This document shows, piece by piece, positions 1 to 9,762 of a DNA stretch of 32,739 nt. The stretch covers positions 1-32,739 of the forward strand of contig CAICTM010001264.1 in assembly GCA_903772945.1 (NCBI GenBank), written 5' to 3'. The position numbers were made by a program, and so were the translations under genes. The notes beneath the pieces were generated by a model that made no database searches, was not told where the DNA came from, and was given only the letters and a program-made list of their open reading frames with translations. The stretch's first letter is position 1, and each line of letters starts with the position of its first letter. This stretch comes from Seminavis robusta (taxonomy: Eukaryota > Bacillariophyta > Bacillariophyceae > Naviculales > Naviculaceae).

Positions 1-48
1 GTCTCTATTCTATTCTCTACCTTTTGTAACTACATTCAATCCGTCAAG

Positions 49-351
49 ATGCCATCGGACAAGAAGAAGAGCAAGGACAAGAAGATCAAGAAGTCTGGAG
101 TGCGAACAAAGTTTTTGATTGAATCGTTGCGTCAAGAGTACTATGACTTGCGTTCGGAGAATGACATGCTGCGAGGCATTGTCGAGGAACACTTGCCCAA
201 GGACGTGGCTGGACCTCTTCTAGCCGAATGCTTTGATCCTACATCGGCATCCTCCAAGGTCAGCTCCATTGATGACCTCGCCAACAAAATGTCGGGAGTC
301 TCTACCAAAGATGATGACTCGGATGATGAAGATGATGCTGTTGGTTTCTAA
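49..351 (+). CDS. Small charged coiled-coil protein, unknown function
   Basis: A single-exon ORF of 100 residues starts at the ATG at 49 and stops at 349-351. The first 17 residues are almost all Lys, Ser and Asp (KKKSKDKKIKK) and resemble a basic nuclear-localisation stretch. Residues about 20-48 form a likely amphipathic helix with Leu at roughly heptad spacing (FLIESLRQEYYDLRSENDML), which looks like the leucine-zipper half of a bZIP without a proper basic region. The tail is acidic (DDDSDDEDD). I have the impression that short proteins of this layout recur in diatoms, but I do not recognise a named family. The coiled coil suggests dimerisation or docking to a partner, which is inference. 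Upstream sequence is only 48 nt, so an earlier exon outside the window cannot be excluded. Confidence 0.7.
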   Translation: MPSDKKKSKDKKIKKSGVRTKFLIESLRQEYYDLRSENDMLRGIVEEHLPKDVAGPLLAECFDPTSASSKVSSIDDLANKMSGVSTKDDDSDDEDDAVGF

Positions 352-1922
352 ACTATGTATTACAAAAGTGACACTGTGACTCTTACTACGAGTGGTTGTG
401 GATGTGTGAGAAGAGGTTGTGGCGGTCTTGTCACTATCGGTGTGCTTGTGGAGGGTACCAAAAGAAAGGGATGACCAGAGTTGTTGGGTCATCCCTGACA
501 GAGCACAGGACAAGCAGCCACACCCAAGAAAAAATCAAATAAAAATAATAAAAGGATCTACTTTTTTGATTCCCCTCTTCTCTACTATCCAGTATCCAGT
601 ATCGCTCGTCGGTTGTTGTGCAGCCAGGCGAATGCAGAGTAGCTCTCTGCCACCGGGGGTTACACCTCCGGAAAACCCCTGATTTCTCAGTCTCAGTCCA
701 GGTTGCTATCGCTATCCGAATTGATGGAAAGCGGAAGAAGTCTGAGTAGTAGCTGCACCGCGTTGCCCGAATCCTCGTACCATTTGGTTCCTCGAATTGT
801 TTTTTCCCTTCTTTTGTATAAGAGAAGGAGGGCGCCAATCTAGTTGCTTCCTGGCTCACGCTCAACACCGGTTCGTTCTGTAAACCCGACGCAACCCATG
901 GCCGCCGAGGATAGGATATCCCAACAATCCCGAGGAAGCTAGCTAGATACCAGCGCCCGGTGATGAAAACTTACCTAGATGAACTGTACTTAATTTCCCT
1001 ACTCTAAAACCCCGTTATGTACTATCGGTGGCTTTGGCTGGCTGGCCGACTGACTCAAGTCGAGTCAACACCGTTGGTTTGTGGCTTCCTCCGTGAGAGC
1101 TGCCTCCTGCCTGTCACAAGAACTTGCAGCCTGGCTGGGGCTGTATACCCAAGCCCACGAGGACAAACGAGGATTGGAAGCATTGGAAGTTGTCCCAAGT
1201 CCAGCCACAGCTCTTACTACGTTGTACGGCAACCTCAAGATGTACCACCAACCCACCACCACCCTTTCTTTTGCCTCCGAATCGCCCCTTTTCTTTGGCA
1301 GGATTAGTGAGCCACGCACAATGAGCCACTGTACCACCGTTCCCGCTGTGATGCCTATGGCTGGTGTACTTGCCACCTTCCCCTGTGATGCCTCCTGTCC
1401 CATCCCACCTTCACCTATGATTCGATTCTTCCTTTCGGCCCTCTCTTCCCCCTTTGCCCCCATACCGGTACCCCCACACTTGCTTCCGATCCCCACCACA
1501 GCTACCTCCGCTGCGTGTATCCGGCGCCTCCACCCTTTTTAATATGGGACGATTTCAAAACGTCCTTAAACATGCTACGACGAAAACCGGTAAATTGTCT
1601 TTTGAGTCGTCATTTTAAGTAAATTGTCAAGGACGATAAATATTGATATTTTTATATTTTAAATAGTCGATGAGGTCAATGGCTTTTTAAATCTTAAGCT
1701 GCAAGGGAGGATTTAGTAGACAACTCCAGTGTCTCAGTACGTGTATCAATTGCGACCGCCATGAGCCTTCGATCATGTACCTCCATGTCCAGGCGCCACG
1801 ATCATGCCTGGTGTGCTTTGTTGGAACAATAATCATGAGATCATCTATCTTCAACTCCAGCAGAAGTAGCTAGCAGATAGATAGTCTAGTAGCTGGTAGA
1901 AAGAGCAAGAGTTATACCGAAG
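352..1922. other. Intergenic region with no convincing gene
   Basis: This 1.57-kb stretch holds overlapping ORFs up to 153 codons on both strands, but their composition (Pro, Ser, Thr and Arg runs) looks like translated low-complexity DNA. Positions 990-1020 carry the TTTCCCTACTCTAAAACCCC motif seen again near 5520. From about 1310 to 1545 the strand is C-rich and pyrimidine-rich. It then switches abruptly to an AT-rich block (1545-1700) containing two related AAATTGTC segments. The same arrangement recurs at about 19440-19700. CTAGCTAG motifs occur near 937 and 1867. This looks like remnants of a non-coding repeat, followed by the promoter of the protease gene. Confidence 0.5.
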
Positions 1923-3086
1923 ATGTTGTCAACACGTGCGCTGAAACGACAGTGGGGATGCTGGTCCTTTTTGTTCTGGAGCTTCCTTCTCTTAGTGCCA
2001 TGTGCGGACACTACGTCCATCCCACGCCAAGACCGCGATTTGATTGTGAATGGTGTTGTGCCAACCGACAACTCGACCGCGTTTCCTTGGTTTGTCTTTA
2101 ACCGATTTGGTCGAAGCCGTGGTTGTGGCGGCACATTGATTCACAAGGACATTGTCCTGTCGGCAGCTCATTGTCACAATGTCTTTCAGGACCGTGGGTT
2201 GTATGTGGGAGGAACGACCGACTACGGCATGGATGGCACCTTTCACGAAGATGAAACGGTCGTGGTACACCCGTCGTTTGATGGAGACACGCTGGCCCAT
2301 GATTTGCTATTGGTCAAACTAGAGACATGGAATCCACAAGCAGCCACTGTGACTTGGGGTTTCGACGACAGCAATACTAATAATGACACGGATGATATTA
2401 TACTGACCCCGCAGACAGGGCAAGAAGTACTGGTGATTGGATTTGGTACTACCTTAGAAAATGGACCTCTTTCACTGGATTTGCTGCAAGCCACGGTCCA
2501 TATCACCGATCAAGAGTTTTGTCGAGACTACTACCAACAGAACTATGACACACCCGTTACCGATGATCAAGTCTGTGCCATGGACAATGCTACCACCAAT
2601 GCATCCTCCATACAAGACGCCTGCTACAACGATTCTGGAGGACCCCTGTTGCAGCAACTCGCAGACGGTAGTTTCCAACAAGTTGGCATTATCATCTTTA
2701 GCATTGGCTGTGCCAGACCCAATGTCCCTGCCGTTTATGTTCGACTGAATGCTTACAAGGACTGGATCCAACAGGGAATTTGTGAACTCTCCTACGATCC
2801 ACCCGTCTGGTGTGATACTATTACTACTACTAGAAGCAATTACAGCTTTACAACAGTTCCATCACCAGGACAATCCGCTTCCACGACGAATCCTGGATCG
2901 TCTGGTGTCAGCAGCAATGATCGAGCTGTTCCGGGTGCTGTGCCGACCACGGCTCCAACACAAGAAGATTCGACAATCGTTTCCACTGATCTAGATCTAC
3001 CGAGCAGCAGTGCCACGGCCTCACTCCAGTGGTGGCCTGTCTCGAGTAGTACGGTGGCATTGGCGATGCTATTGCTTTTCGGATGA
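1923..3086 (+). CDS. Secreted trypsin-like serine protease (S1 family)
   Basis: A single ORF of 387 residues. An N-terminal hydrophobic segment (about residues 13-27, WSFLFWSFLLLVPCA) is a signal peptide. The mature chain should begin at the conserved IVNG (41-44), after R38-D-L. The catalytic triad is His83 in LSAAHC, Asp127 in HDLLLVKL and Ser237 in DSGGP. Asp231 sits at the S1-pocket position (chymotrypsin 189), which predicts cleavage after Arg or Lys. The usual Gly193 of the oxyanion hole is replaced by Asn (CYNDSGGP), which is unusual. After the protease domain (to about 290) comes a Ser/Thr/Pro-rich stalk and a hydrophobic C-terminus (SSSTVALAMLLLFG) resembling a GPI-attachment signal or short anchor. 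It is probably extracellular and surface-attached. The substrate is unknown. The family call is firm; activity is less certain because of Asn193. Confidence 0.9.
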   Translation: MLSTRALKRQWGCWSFLFWSFLLLVPCADTTSIPRQDRDLIVNGVVPTDNSTAFPWFVFNRFGRSRGCGGTLIHKDIVLSAAHCHNVFQDRGLYVGGTTDYGMDGTFHEDETVVVHPSFDGDTLAHDLLLVKLETWNPQAATVTWGFDDSNTNNDTDDIILTPQTGQEVLVIGFGTTLENGPLSLDLLQATVHITDQEFCRDYYQQNYDTPVTDDQVCAMDNATTNASSIQDACYNDSGGPLLQQLADGSFQQVGIIIFSIGCARPNVPAVYVRLNAYKDWIQQGICELSYDPPVWCDTITTTRSNYSFTTVPSPGQSASTTNPGSSGVSSNDRAVPGAVPTTAPTQEDSTIVSTDLDLPSSSATASLQWWPVSSSTVALAMLLLFG

Positions 3087-3835
3087 AATGAAAACACGCG
3101 AATACCATGGACCATCATTGGATCCAAAGAGCGCACGTAACCAACAGTGAGGGGCGTTGCGTTCCGAGACACATCCATGGAGAACGATTGACGTTGCTTG
3201 GGTGGGGACCTTTTGTCGTTCCGTAGCTTGCGCAAAAGCGAACACAACACGACACATGACCGTAGACGATGAAACTCTAATGTCAAATCTGCTGCTGCAA
3301 ACAAGGAGCAAATCATTGGATGGCGAGTCGAGTCGAGTCGAGTCGAGTCGAGTCGAGTCAAAGCCTAGTGGCTACATTCTGATCGCAATCCTTGAAAAAG
3401 CTTGTGGACTTGGACGCCCTTTCATGTGCGAAGAACCTGTGATGCATCACATCCCATGACCGCACGTTGGCCCTGCGGCGATCGCTCAGATGTCGATCCA
3501 AGAGGCGCGAGTACTGGTTTCTGTCCGAATGGGGACGTTCGTCATTCGCTGGTCGTTTTGTATCACGAAGAAAGCTAGCTAGAAAATGCAGAATTGACTT
3601 AGTTTTTATCGTAAGAGGCTTTGGGGAGGAGATTAGGAGGATGAGGGTGGAATTTCTCTTTTTCCTGGCCTGTAAGGTAGCTGTCACTATAAAGATCGAA
3701 TCGAATCGAATCATTGATTGAATTCACAAAGGGGTTGTCACACAAACACCCAACACAACAAACATGTACTGCTCTTTCATTGGAAAGATCTCGTCTATCA
3801 TCGGTACTTTTCTTTCGCCCACGCAAAGTGCCATT
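3087..3835. other. Intergenic region with GAGTC microsatellite
   Basis: About 750 nt lie between the protease stop and the convergent 3' end of the PLAC8 gene. The stretch contains a GAGTC pentanucleotide array (3325-3359) and a short GAATC run near 3697-3712. A TAGCTAGCTAG-like motif is at about 3571-3583. Small ORFs here overlap on both strands and have no recognisable protein features, so I do not call them genes. Confidence 0.5.
3325..3359 (+). repeat. (GAGTC)7 microsatellite
   Basis: Seven perfect tandem copies of GAGTC can be counted directly. The array lies in the 3' flank of the protease gene and is probably non-coding. Confidence 0.95.
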
Positions 3836-5042
3836 TTATACAATCAATGCGGGGACATGATCCGGCAATCCCGTGGCCGAGAAGCACTCCGCTCGGTAGG
3901 TGTCGTATTCAGTGGTGTGCCGCATCATTTGTGCCGCAGTACAGCAGGAACAAAAGAGCGCCATGCATCCATCTTCACATCCCGTCGGACAGCTCTCCGA
4001 TTCCGGAATGGCGTACTTGGATCGAATGTAGGAGCTGATCCAAACAAAACCGCAGCAGTAAATAATTAGAACACTCAAAACGACCACACTGTTCCATGAC
4101 TCTGATCAACATATATTACTCACCGCAAATTGTAAATGACGACGGCACTGAATAGGTAATAGGCGTAATTGACGATATCACTCATCATGGCAAAGGGTGC
4201 GATGGAGTCGGGTGGTGGTTCTTCCGGATCCTCGGGCATCATGCTCATGATGATGAGAAAGAGTCCAATTTTGACGGAAAAGTACGTCATGGAAATGGTA
4301 AACAATGTCGTGAATGCCGATGCCTTTTCGGCGTGACTATTGGTGGTTTTGCCCAACCAATTGAGTTGAAGTCGTGAAATGACTTGTCCCGCCGCCAATG
4401 CATGACACCACCAACTAATGCAGCAATGGGCATGACACATGCCGTACGTGCAGCAATCGCAGAGTCCATCTTTCCAATGGCCGACCGGAACTGTCATTTT
4501 GGGAGTAGAGGTTGCTGCTGCGTTTGTGGGAGACATGGGGACGCTGAATTTTTGTCCCTTTTCGACGCCACCGGGAGGAATGGTGATTGTCACGACGCGA
4601 TCGCCCACTTGCGTGTCCAACTGATAGCCTTCCATCAGCGTGGCGGGGGCCATGATTTCAATCATGGGCTGTGATTGATATTGTTGTTGCGTGGATGGAT
4701 GGATCAAAGGAAATCCAGTAGATTGTTACATTTTTACAGGTCCAGCAGAAAAAGCAAGGCCAGAGACAGAGCCAAAGAGGAGGAAGAGAATCAGGGGGTG
4801 AGAAATCGAAACAAAAAAGCCAAAAAGCAAACGTCCTCAGAACAAGCACCATGACATGCTCTTCCGAATCACCACAGACAATCGTCTTCTCTCGCACAAA
4901 CAACCCTTGCGCGAACCCGTCAACTCACCACAGCCGATGCTGGTTTGGCCACTTCCTCAGGCGATGGTGCCACCAGCGAAACCCCCATTTCGTCACCTTG
5001 GTTCACTTGCCCATAGCTTCCCAATCCATCTTTCGAGTTCAT
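3836..5042 (-). CDS. PLAC8-domain cysteine-rich membrane protein
   Basis: The model is three exons: 5042-4929, 4668-4124 and 4034-3836, giving 285 residues. The first junction is GTGAGT at 4928 to CAG at 4669 (phase 0), the second GTGAGT at 4123 to CAG at 4035 (phase 2, 89 nt). Exon 1 starts at the ATG at 5042 (MNSKDGLGSYG). Exon 2 has a MAPATLMEGY/PPGGVEKGQKF region, then the Cys-rich PLAC8 start (GHWKDGLCDCCTYGMCH, CC..WWC) and hydrophobic membrane segments. Exon 3 completes the domain with YIRSKYAIPE, CEDGC, CSCCTAAQMMRHT and ATGLP. PLAC8 proteins are small membrane proteins tied to cell size, metal tolerance or lipid and membrane roles in plants and animals. The function in diatoms is not established. 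A shorter 35-nt second intron also keeps frame but is less likely. Confidence 0.85.
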
Positions 5043-6588
5043 TGTCGCTTGCTCTCTCTCTTTTGAATGTATCGCTTTCTTTCGTTCGAATGTCAGTACA
5101 GTTCTCAATCCCAAATGGTTGCCAGATGCTGTCCAGTCGTGGCAGTCACGCTGTCTTGCTTTCGATTTTCCCTTGACTGCTACAGCTGTTCTCTTTTCTT
5201 TCGCAGGTTGTTTGTCGTTGTTGTAACCAAGCAAACAACAAGCTTCGTCCTGTTTTCTCTCCAGTCTTCGACAGCGCTGACACGGGATCTCACAAACGAT
5301 TGATGATGCTGTCTGAACACAGCAGCAAAGCACTCAACTCAACTCGCTTCGTTTATGTATGTACGACTTTATGTGACCAGCACAGATGAGATGCTGCTTT
5401 GGATCCAACACGGAGCTTTCGCTTTGACGGAGTTTTCATTTCCACGCCACGTCCGGCACGCTCGTAGCGTGACAAAGCACTATCTTTGCTTAAGCCTGGC
5501 CCCGGCTGGCTTCCGTAGCTAATTTCCCTCCTCTAAACCCCCTTATATATGCGCTATCTGTCAAACAGTAAAGCGAGACCCGTGCAGTTGGGTACCCAAT
5601 TTTTTGGATGCTATGGTGATTATTGTGGATCATGTAGACTAGCTAGCTACTAGTGTGGCCGTCTCAGCTTTTTGTATCCAGGTGGATGATCCAAATCGAG
5701 TGGCTTCTGGCTAAAGCTACACCATGGTTGGGTCGAGCGCTGCTATGCTGGTCCCATCGAGTGAGTTTATTACAGTACTTCGAGTCTTCTGCCTTCTGTG
5801 TCCTGCCGTCATGTTCATGTTCTCATTATTTTCTTCGAATACAGTAGACTATCCATCCTCATGCCACCACGTAGGGGGGGTACCGAGATGGACTTGAGCT
5901 GTCTGATCCGAACGGAGCTGTTTATGCCGGATCAGGCTCTGCAAAAAGCTGGGGATCTTTTGGCCCGGCGCACATGACTCAAGCGGACCCAGCAGAGGGT
6001 CGATGGCTGGATTTTGCTTGCCATGAGCAGCATGGTAGGGTCGCCAAAGTTTTGCCTTCAGCCAAAAGGATCCGCGTCTACGCAACGACAAGGGAAGCAA
6101 GGCTAAAAGCAACAACACCGGGGATTCCAACGTGGTGAACTTCACCGTGCAGACGGGAAGTGGTGCTGTCATTGTACAAAGAGAATGATGGTCGTTCCTA
6201 TCATCGTCTACGCAAGGAAGACAAAGGCTAACCACGCAACGAAGATTCCAAACCCACCGCCAAAACCACAAAACACAACTAGCTAGATGGAGCTCATTGG
6301 CATGTATTCTGAACCAATCAACATTCTTCTTATACGAGACACACCCATCGGCCTGCACGCACGGAGGTGACCACAGGACAAGGAGGACGGTGGCCGCTTT
6401 GATGGCTGCATTACCTCTGCGGTACAGTGTGGAGTATGAACAAGTGCATGCACTATGAACCGCCACTGCACAACATTGGCGCTGGCAGCTGCTGAACTAG
6501 TAGAAAGATTCTAACCTGTTAGACTATGAATAACAGAGACTGAATTGACACACCTCAACAATCATACCGTACTCAGTACAAAATCACA
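5043..6588. other. Intergenic region, repeat-bearing, no convincing gene
   Basis: About 1.5 kb lie between the 5' end of the PLAC8 gene and the 3' end of the FG-GAP gene. The stretch includes a TTTCCCTCCTCTAAACCCCC motif at 5523-5543 (compare 994-1010), a CTAGCTAGCTACTAG cluster at 5639-5653 and one copy of a diverged direct repeat at about 5699-5845. A 205-codon minus-strand ORF (5849-6466) begins with GTG rather than ATG, and its translation has no domain I recognise. I treat it as chance. Confidence 0.5.
5699..5845 (+). repeat. Diverged direct repeat, copy 1
   Basis: This segment shares GTGGCTTCTGGCTAA, ATGGTTGGGTCGAGC, CCATCGA and CATGTTCATGTTCT blocks, in the same order and orientation, with 8720-8870. 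The two copies bracket the FG-GAP gene. They may be relics of one transposable element family or of a duplicated flank. Confidence 0.65.
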
Positions 6589-8272
6589 TCAATTAAACAA
6601 AAACCCTTCCACATAGCTGACTGCACCCTGCCACCAAGTGTATGCTCTACTAACAAAACTGGCCTGTGCAGGGCTTCCACCAGTGCCCAGGTTGCCAACT
6701 TGAGGCAAAGGATTCAGGATAGGAGAAAATGTGGGAAAGTCAGTCTGTCCCCACATTTGGACAAGGCCGTTATTAGGACCATCATCAGTTGCTGAAGGAA
6801 TGTCCTCATAACCAGGTGCTCCAACAATGACTTTAGTCCCATCTCCAGAAACGGCAACACTATATCCCAACTCATCGCCTACCCTAATTCCATCAATATC
6901 AAAACCTTGAGCCCTGCTGATCTCTTGAAGGACCCAATCAGTGCCATCAAACTTGTAGATGCGAGCGTAACCGGGGAGAAATGATGAGAAGCGGAAACTA
7001 TTTGAAGATCCAGCCACAAGGGTTTTGCCATCATCGGATAAATCAACGGAGTACCCAAATGCATCCAGTTGTTCCTCCCCAATGAGATCACTATGTATTA
7101 TTTGTCACAAGCCGCAGGGGGCAGAGTCAGTAATCCAAAAGAATCATTTGACATGCACACTAAATTTTGACAGTCCCAAATGCTTACCTCCCCAATTTTA
7201 TCCATAGTTCACCAGTTCTTTCAAAGACTTGCACCCTGCCAACATCTTCAGCCCCACGCACATCAAACCCTGGAGAACCAACCGCAATGATGCTTCCATC
7301 ATAGTTTAGGACCACGGATAAACCAAATTCGTCATTGACAGCGGACCCAAACATCGCTCCACCAGTAATGTCTTGTAGCAGGATGGAGCCGAACTCAATG
7401 TTGTAAACACGGCATTCACCAAACCTTGTAGCTTCAGAGTCAGAGGATCCAGAGAATCGCATTCCAACAGCAATCCAGTTGCCATCACCAGAGAATGATA
7501 TAGACGCCCCCAACTGTGCGAATTCAACTTCTCCGTACAGCCCAGAAAGTATGGTGGAGGAGAGAATAGTCTCAAAATAAATGTCACGCTGCCAGTCAGT
7601 GCCATTCCAGAAATAGGTTGTTGCAAACCCAGCCACGATTTCAGTTGGGCTATCGTGAAAAGGAGCCCCAACTGCTACTTTGTTTCCATCCGCTGTCAGG
7701 GAAATGGCATAACCAAAGGAAGAAATTGGTGAGCCATCCAACTCAAAACCTTGAATTGTATTTCCTCTTTGTGACCACATCTCTGTGCTTGTGTCATGTT
7801 GAAACACCACAACAACTCTATTGTCCGGAGAGCTGACAGCAACCATGCCGCCATCTCCTGATATTGCAACTGAACGACGAGCGCCAAAGTCAGGAAAACC
7901 TGTCAAATCTTGACCTTTCTGGGTCCATCCATTGGCAGCATTCCTATAGACTCGAACAGTGTCAGTTCCCAATTCACGGACTACTATTGTTGTCCCTGTC
8001 TCATCGATGGCCACAGCACCTCCAAAAAGTCCAGAATTGGTGTCTCCGACGAGATTTCCTCCATATTGGACATAGCCGCTGATGGGAGCCAACCGACGAT
8101 GCTGTTTCATGTTCTCCGCATTCAAGTCAATTATTTCCAAGAGTTGCTTCTGAGGTTCACTGGTACTATCTGCTGACGCGAGGAGCTTTGCCACATGGAC
8201 ACATAGCAGGATCACCCTTGAGAAACCTTTATGTGCAGGAAACCATTCTGATTGATTGTAATTCCACAACAT
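6589..8272 (-). CDS. FG-GAP repeat seven-bladed beta-propeller protein
   Basis: Two exons, 8272-7188 and 7090-6589, are joined across a 97-nt intron (GTAAGC at 7187, TAG at 7091, phase 2), giving 528 residues. The ATG at 8272 is the first in frame; the ORF is open a little further upstream. A hydrophobic stretch (SRVILLCVHVAKLLASA) at about residues 19-36 is a likely signal peptide or anchor. Seven repeats follow, each with an F/LG.SV.(I/L)S.DG..(I/V)AVG core and an RVY/VQVF strand. Examples are FGGAVAIDETGTTIVV, FGYAISLTADGNKVAVGAP, FGLSVVLNYDGSIIAVGSP and LGYSVAVSGDGTKVIVGAP. Seven blades make a complete propeller like the integrin-alpha head. Such proteins are often numerous in diatoms and usually face the cell exterior or lumen. 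The ligand is unknown. The intron sits between blades 5 and 6. Confidence 0.85.
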
Positions 8273-8375
8273 GGTTAATAGTCGACAATTCAAGGATTCA
8301 ACAAAATATTCAATCCAAATCCACAGGTGGAGACGAATGCGCCTGCAGTAACTATGACACTATGACTACCAGCAG

Positions 8376-8401
8376 CTAGTAGCTAGCTCTAGCTAGCTAG
8401 C
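8376..8401. repeat. CTAGCTAG-type palindromic cluster
   Basis: Overlapping CTAG tetramers (CTAGTAGCTAGCTC then TAGCTAGCTAGC) lie just upstream of the FG-GAP gene. This is one of many such clusters in the window, nearly all in intergenic DNA. Confidence 0.8.
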
Positions 8402-8562
8402 GGAGAATGTGCTTGAAACTCACTTGAGGAGAAGATAGCGACAGAGGATGGTTTAGTGGTTTAGCGAGAAAGGGCAAGTTCAACCTTAATTAATAAAGTA
8501 GGAAAAATGTCTAACTAAATTTTGTTTAACGCCAAGGAGCGACGAGGGGCTGTGGTTTGTAA

Positions 8563-8696
8563 TCTGACCGTGGACCAAGTAAGTATAGAATTTATTCCCA
8601 CTACAACAATGCCCAGTTAGAAGAAACCAGATGGGACCCCAGCTCCCTCATCAAGAACAGTGATCCCAACTCTCAAACTCACCTAAAAGAGTGAGT
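8563..8696 (+). pseudogene. Fragment of a PstS-like gene
   Basis: This 134-nt segment closely matches 17905-18030 inside the second domain of the intact PstS-like gene. Shared blocks include CTGACCGTGGACCAA, ATGCCCAGTTAGAAGAAACC, GGATGGGACCCCAGCTCCCTC-like sequence and CTCTCAAACTCACCT. It has a 3-nt insertion (TCA), several substitutions and no flanking coding sequence, so it cannot encode a protein. It is a short duplicated piece of that gene or of a close paralogue. Confidence 0.85.
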
Positions 8697-8719
8697 TTGT
8701 AAAGACCCAAGTGGTTGTT

Positions 8720-8870
8720 CCGTGGCTTCTTGCTAACGCCACCGGTACATGGTTGGGTCGAGCAGCGCGGTTCCATCGACTGATTGTTTACTTCGATGCT
8801 TCGTCCGAGTCGAGTCCTGCCTGCCTGTCTGCATGTTCATGTTCTGCCTCATTTTTGAATATCCTCGTTC
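8720..8870 (+). repeat. Diverged direct repeat, copy 2
   Basis: This matches 5699-5845 in ordered blocks (GTGGCTTCTTGCTAA, ATGGTTGGGTCGAGC, CATGTTCATGTTCTG) with substitutions and small gaps. It lies in the same orientation, on the other side of the FG-GAP gene. Confidence 0.65.
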
Positions 8871-9523
8871 CACAGAAGGCAGACCTATTCCTATCAAAGT
8901 TGCGCACTTCCTGACCCTTAGTAGACGTTGAACAGAGGGAGGAAATTGCAGCAAGTTTGGGATGCAAAGGTAATGGCCTCCTGGGATTCTTGCAACTACA
9001 ATCATCAATCATGCAACCAACACATCAGCACCACCAGCCAGCCAGCAGATACAAAAGCAATTGTGCACTAGCTAGTCGAGTAAGGTTGGTAACGGTACTA
9101 CCGTGCGTTCTTACCGTGCGTTCTTCTAAATGGGCCATGATGCTAGATTTACATCGATGCACAATGCCCTTAGAAAATAGTATCCCTCCTCAAATCTTGA
9201 CGGGGAACAGCAAGCCAAACATCTAGCTAGGTACCCAGTACTGTGTAGCGGCAGAGAGAGCTTCAGGGAAGATTTCTACAGACTGTGGGCCATATTGAGA
9301 GCAGCCGAGGTCCTACTGGAGGGCCTCAGGGGCCAGCTTGCTACTAGAAGGCCCAACGTGCTAGAAGGCCCCGCTCTGCGCAGAGGATACTCCGCTGGAA
9401 GAGCTCCTCTCGGTCAAGCAACAATCAGACAGCAGCTAGTCTACTATCAAGCTATCAGTGACCATGAGTGGCCTCTTGCCATTCTTCGCTACGATATGTA
9501 TTATTCAATCTAACCCTGTAATC

Positions 9524-9648
9524 AATCATCCATTCACGTGCAGCTGAGTTGAGTCGCTCCTCAGCAGCACTCTACCTCATGCCTGCTCTTCAATCAGGCG
9601 AGGATTCCACTTCCGAGAGATGTGCTGCATTGTACATGTTGTATGTCT
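9524..9648 (-). pseudogene. Remnant of the phosphodiesterase 3' end
   Basis: Positions 9524-9578 resemble the 3' flank and stop region of the adjacent gene (9712-9778: CCATTCAC..., CAGCACTCTACCTCAT). Positions 9588-9648 resemble its last exon (10343-10402: GCTCTTCAA..AGGCGAG.ATTCCACTT and GCTGCATTGTA). The sequence between those blocks in the intact gene is missing. This is therefore an internally deleted tandem copy of the 3' end. Confidence 0.7.
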
Positions 9649-9762
9649 TCGGCTCGATGGCCCAACGGATCATGTAGAACTGCTTGGTGCCAAGTTATCC
9701 CTCAACTATATTGCAATTAAAATCACCCATTCACTTGTAGATAACTAACTAAGGTAGAGTCT

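Larger units (their letters stand above)
8273..9762. other. Gene-poor region with duplicated gene fragments
   Basis: The 1.5 kb between the FG-GAP gene and the cyclase-phosphodiesterase gene holds mainly remnants. It contains a dense CTAG cluster (8376-8401), a fragment of a PstS-like gene (8563-8696), copy 2 of the direct repeat (about 8720-8870) and a fragment of the phosphodiesterase 3' end (about 9524-9648). A TACCGTGCGTTCTT segment is tandemly doubled near 9100-9127. No intact gene is recognised. Confidence 0.55.

Noticed and set aside
1081..1542. 153-codon Pro/Ser/Thr-rich plus-strand open frame
   Set aside because: An equally long frame runs on the opposite strand. The coding potential comes from a C-rich low-complexity block that recurs near 19.5 kb.
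4089..4123. 35-nt second intron in the PLAC8 gene
   Set aside because: It keeps frame, but an 89-nt intron from the same donor to the CAG at 4035 also keeps frame, has a pyrimidine-rich acceptor, fits the length of other introns here and gives the usual short link to YIRSKYAIPE.
5849..6466. 205-codon open frame on the minus strand
   Set aside because: It starts at GTG, has no domain I recognise, is not supported by splice-linked neighbours, and the composition looks like translated non-coding DNA.
9295..9513. 72-codon plus-strand frame rich in Arg and Leu
   Set aside because: It starts in a GGCC-rich repeat-like patch, has no ATG context or family similarity I can name, and lies among gene remnants.
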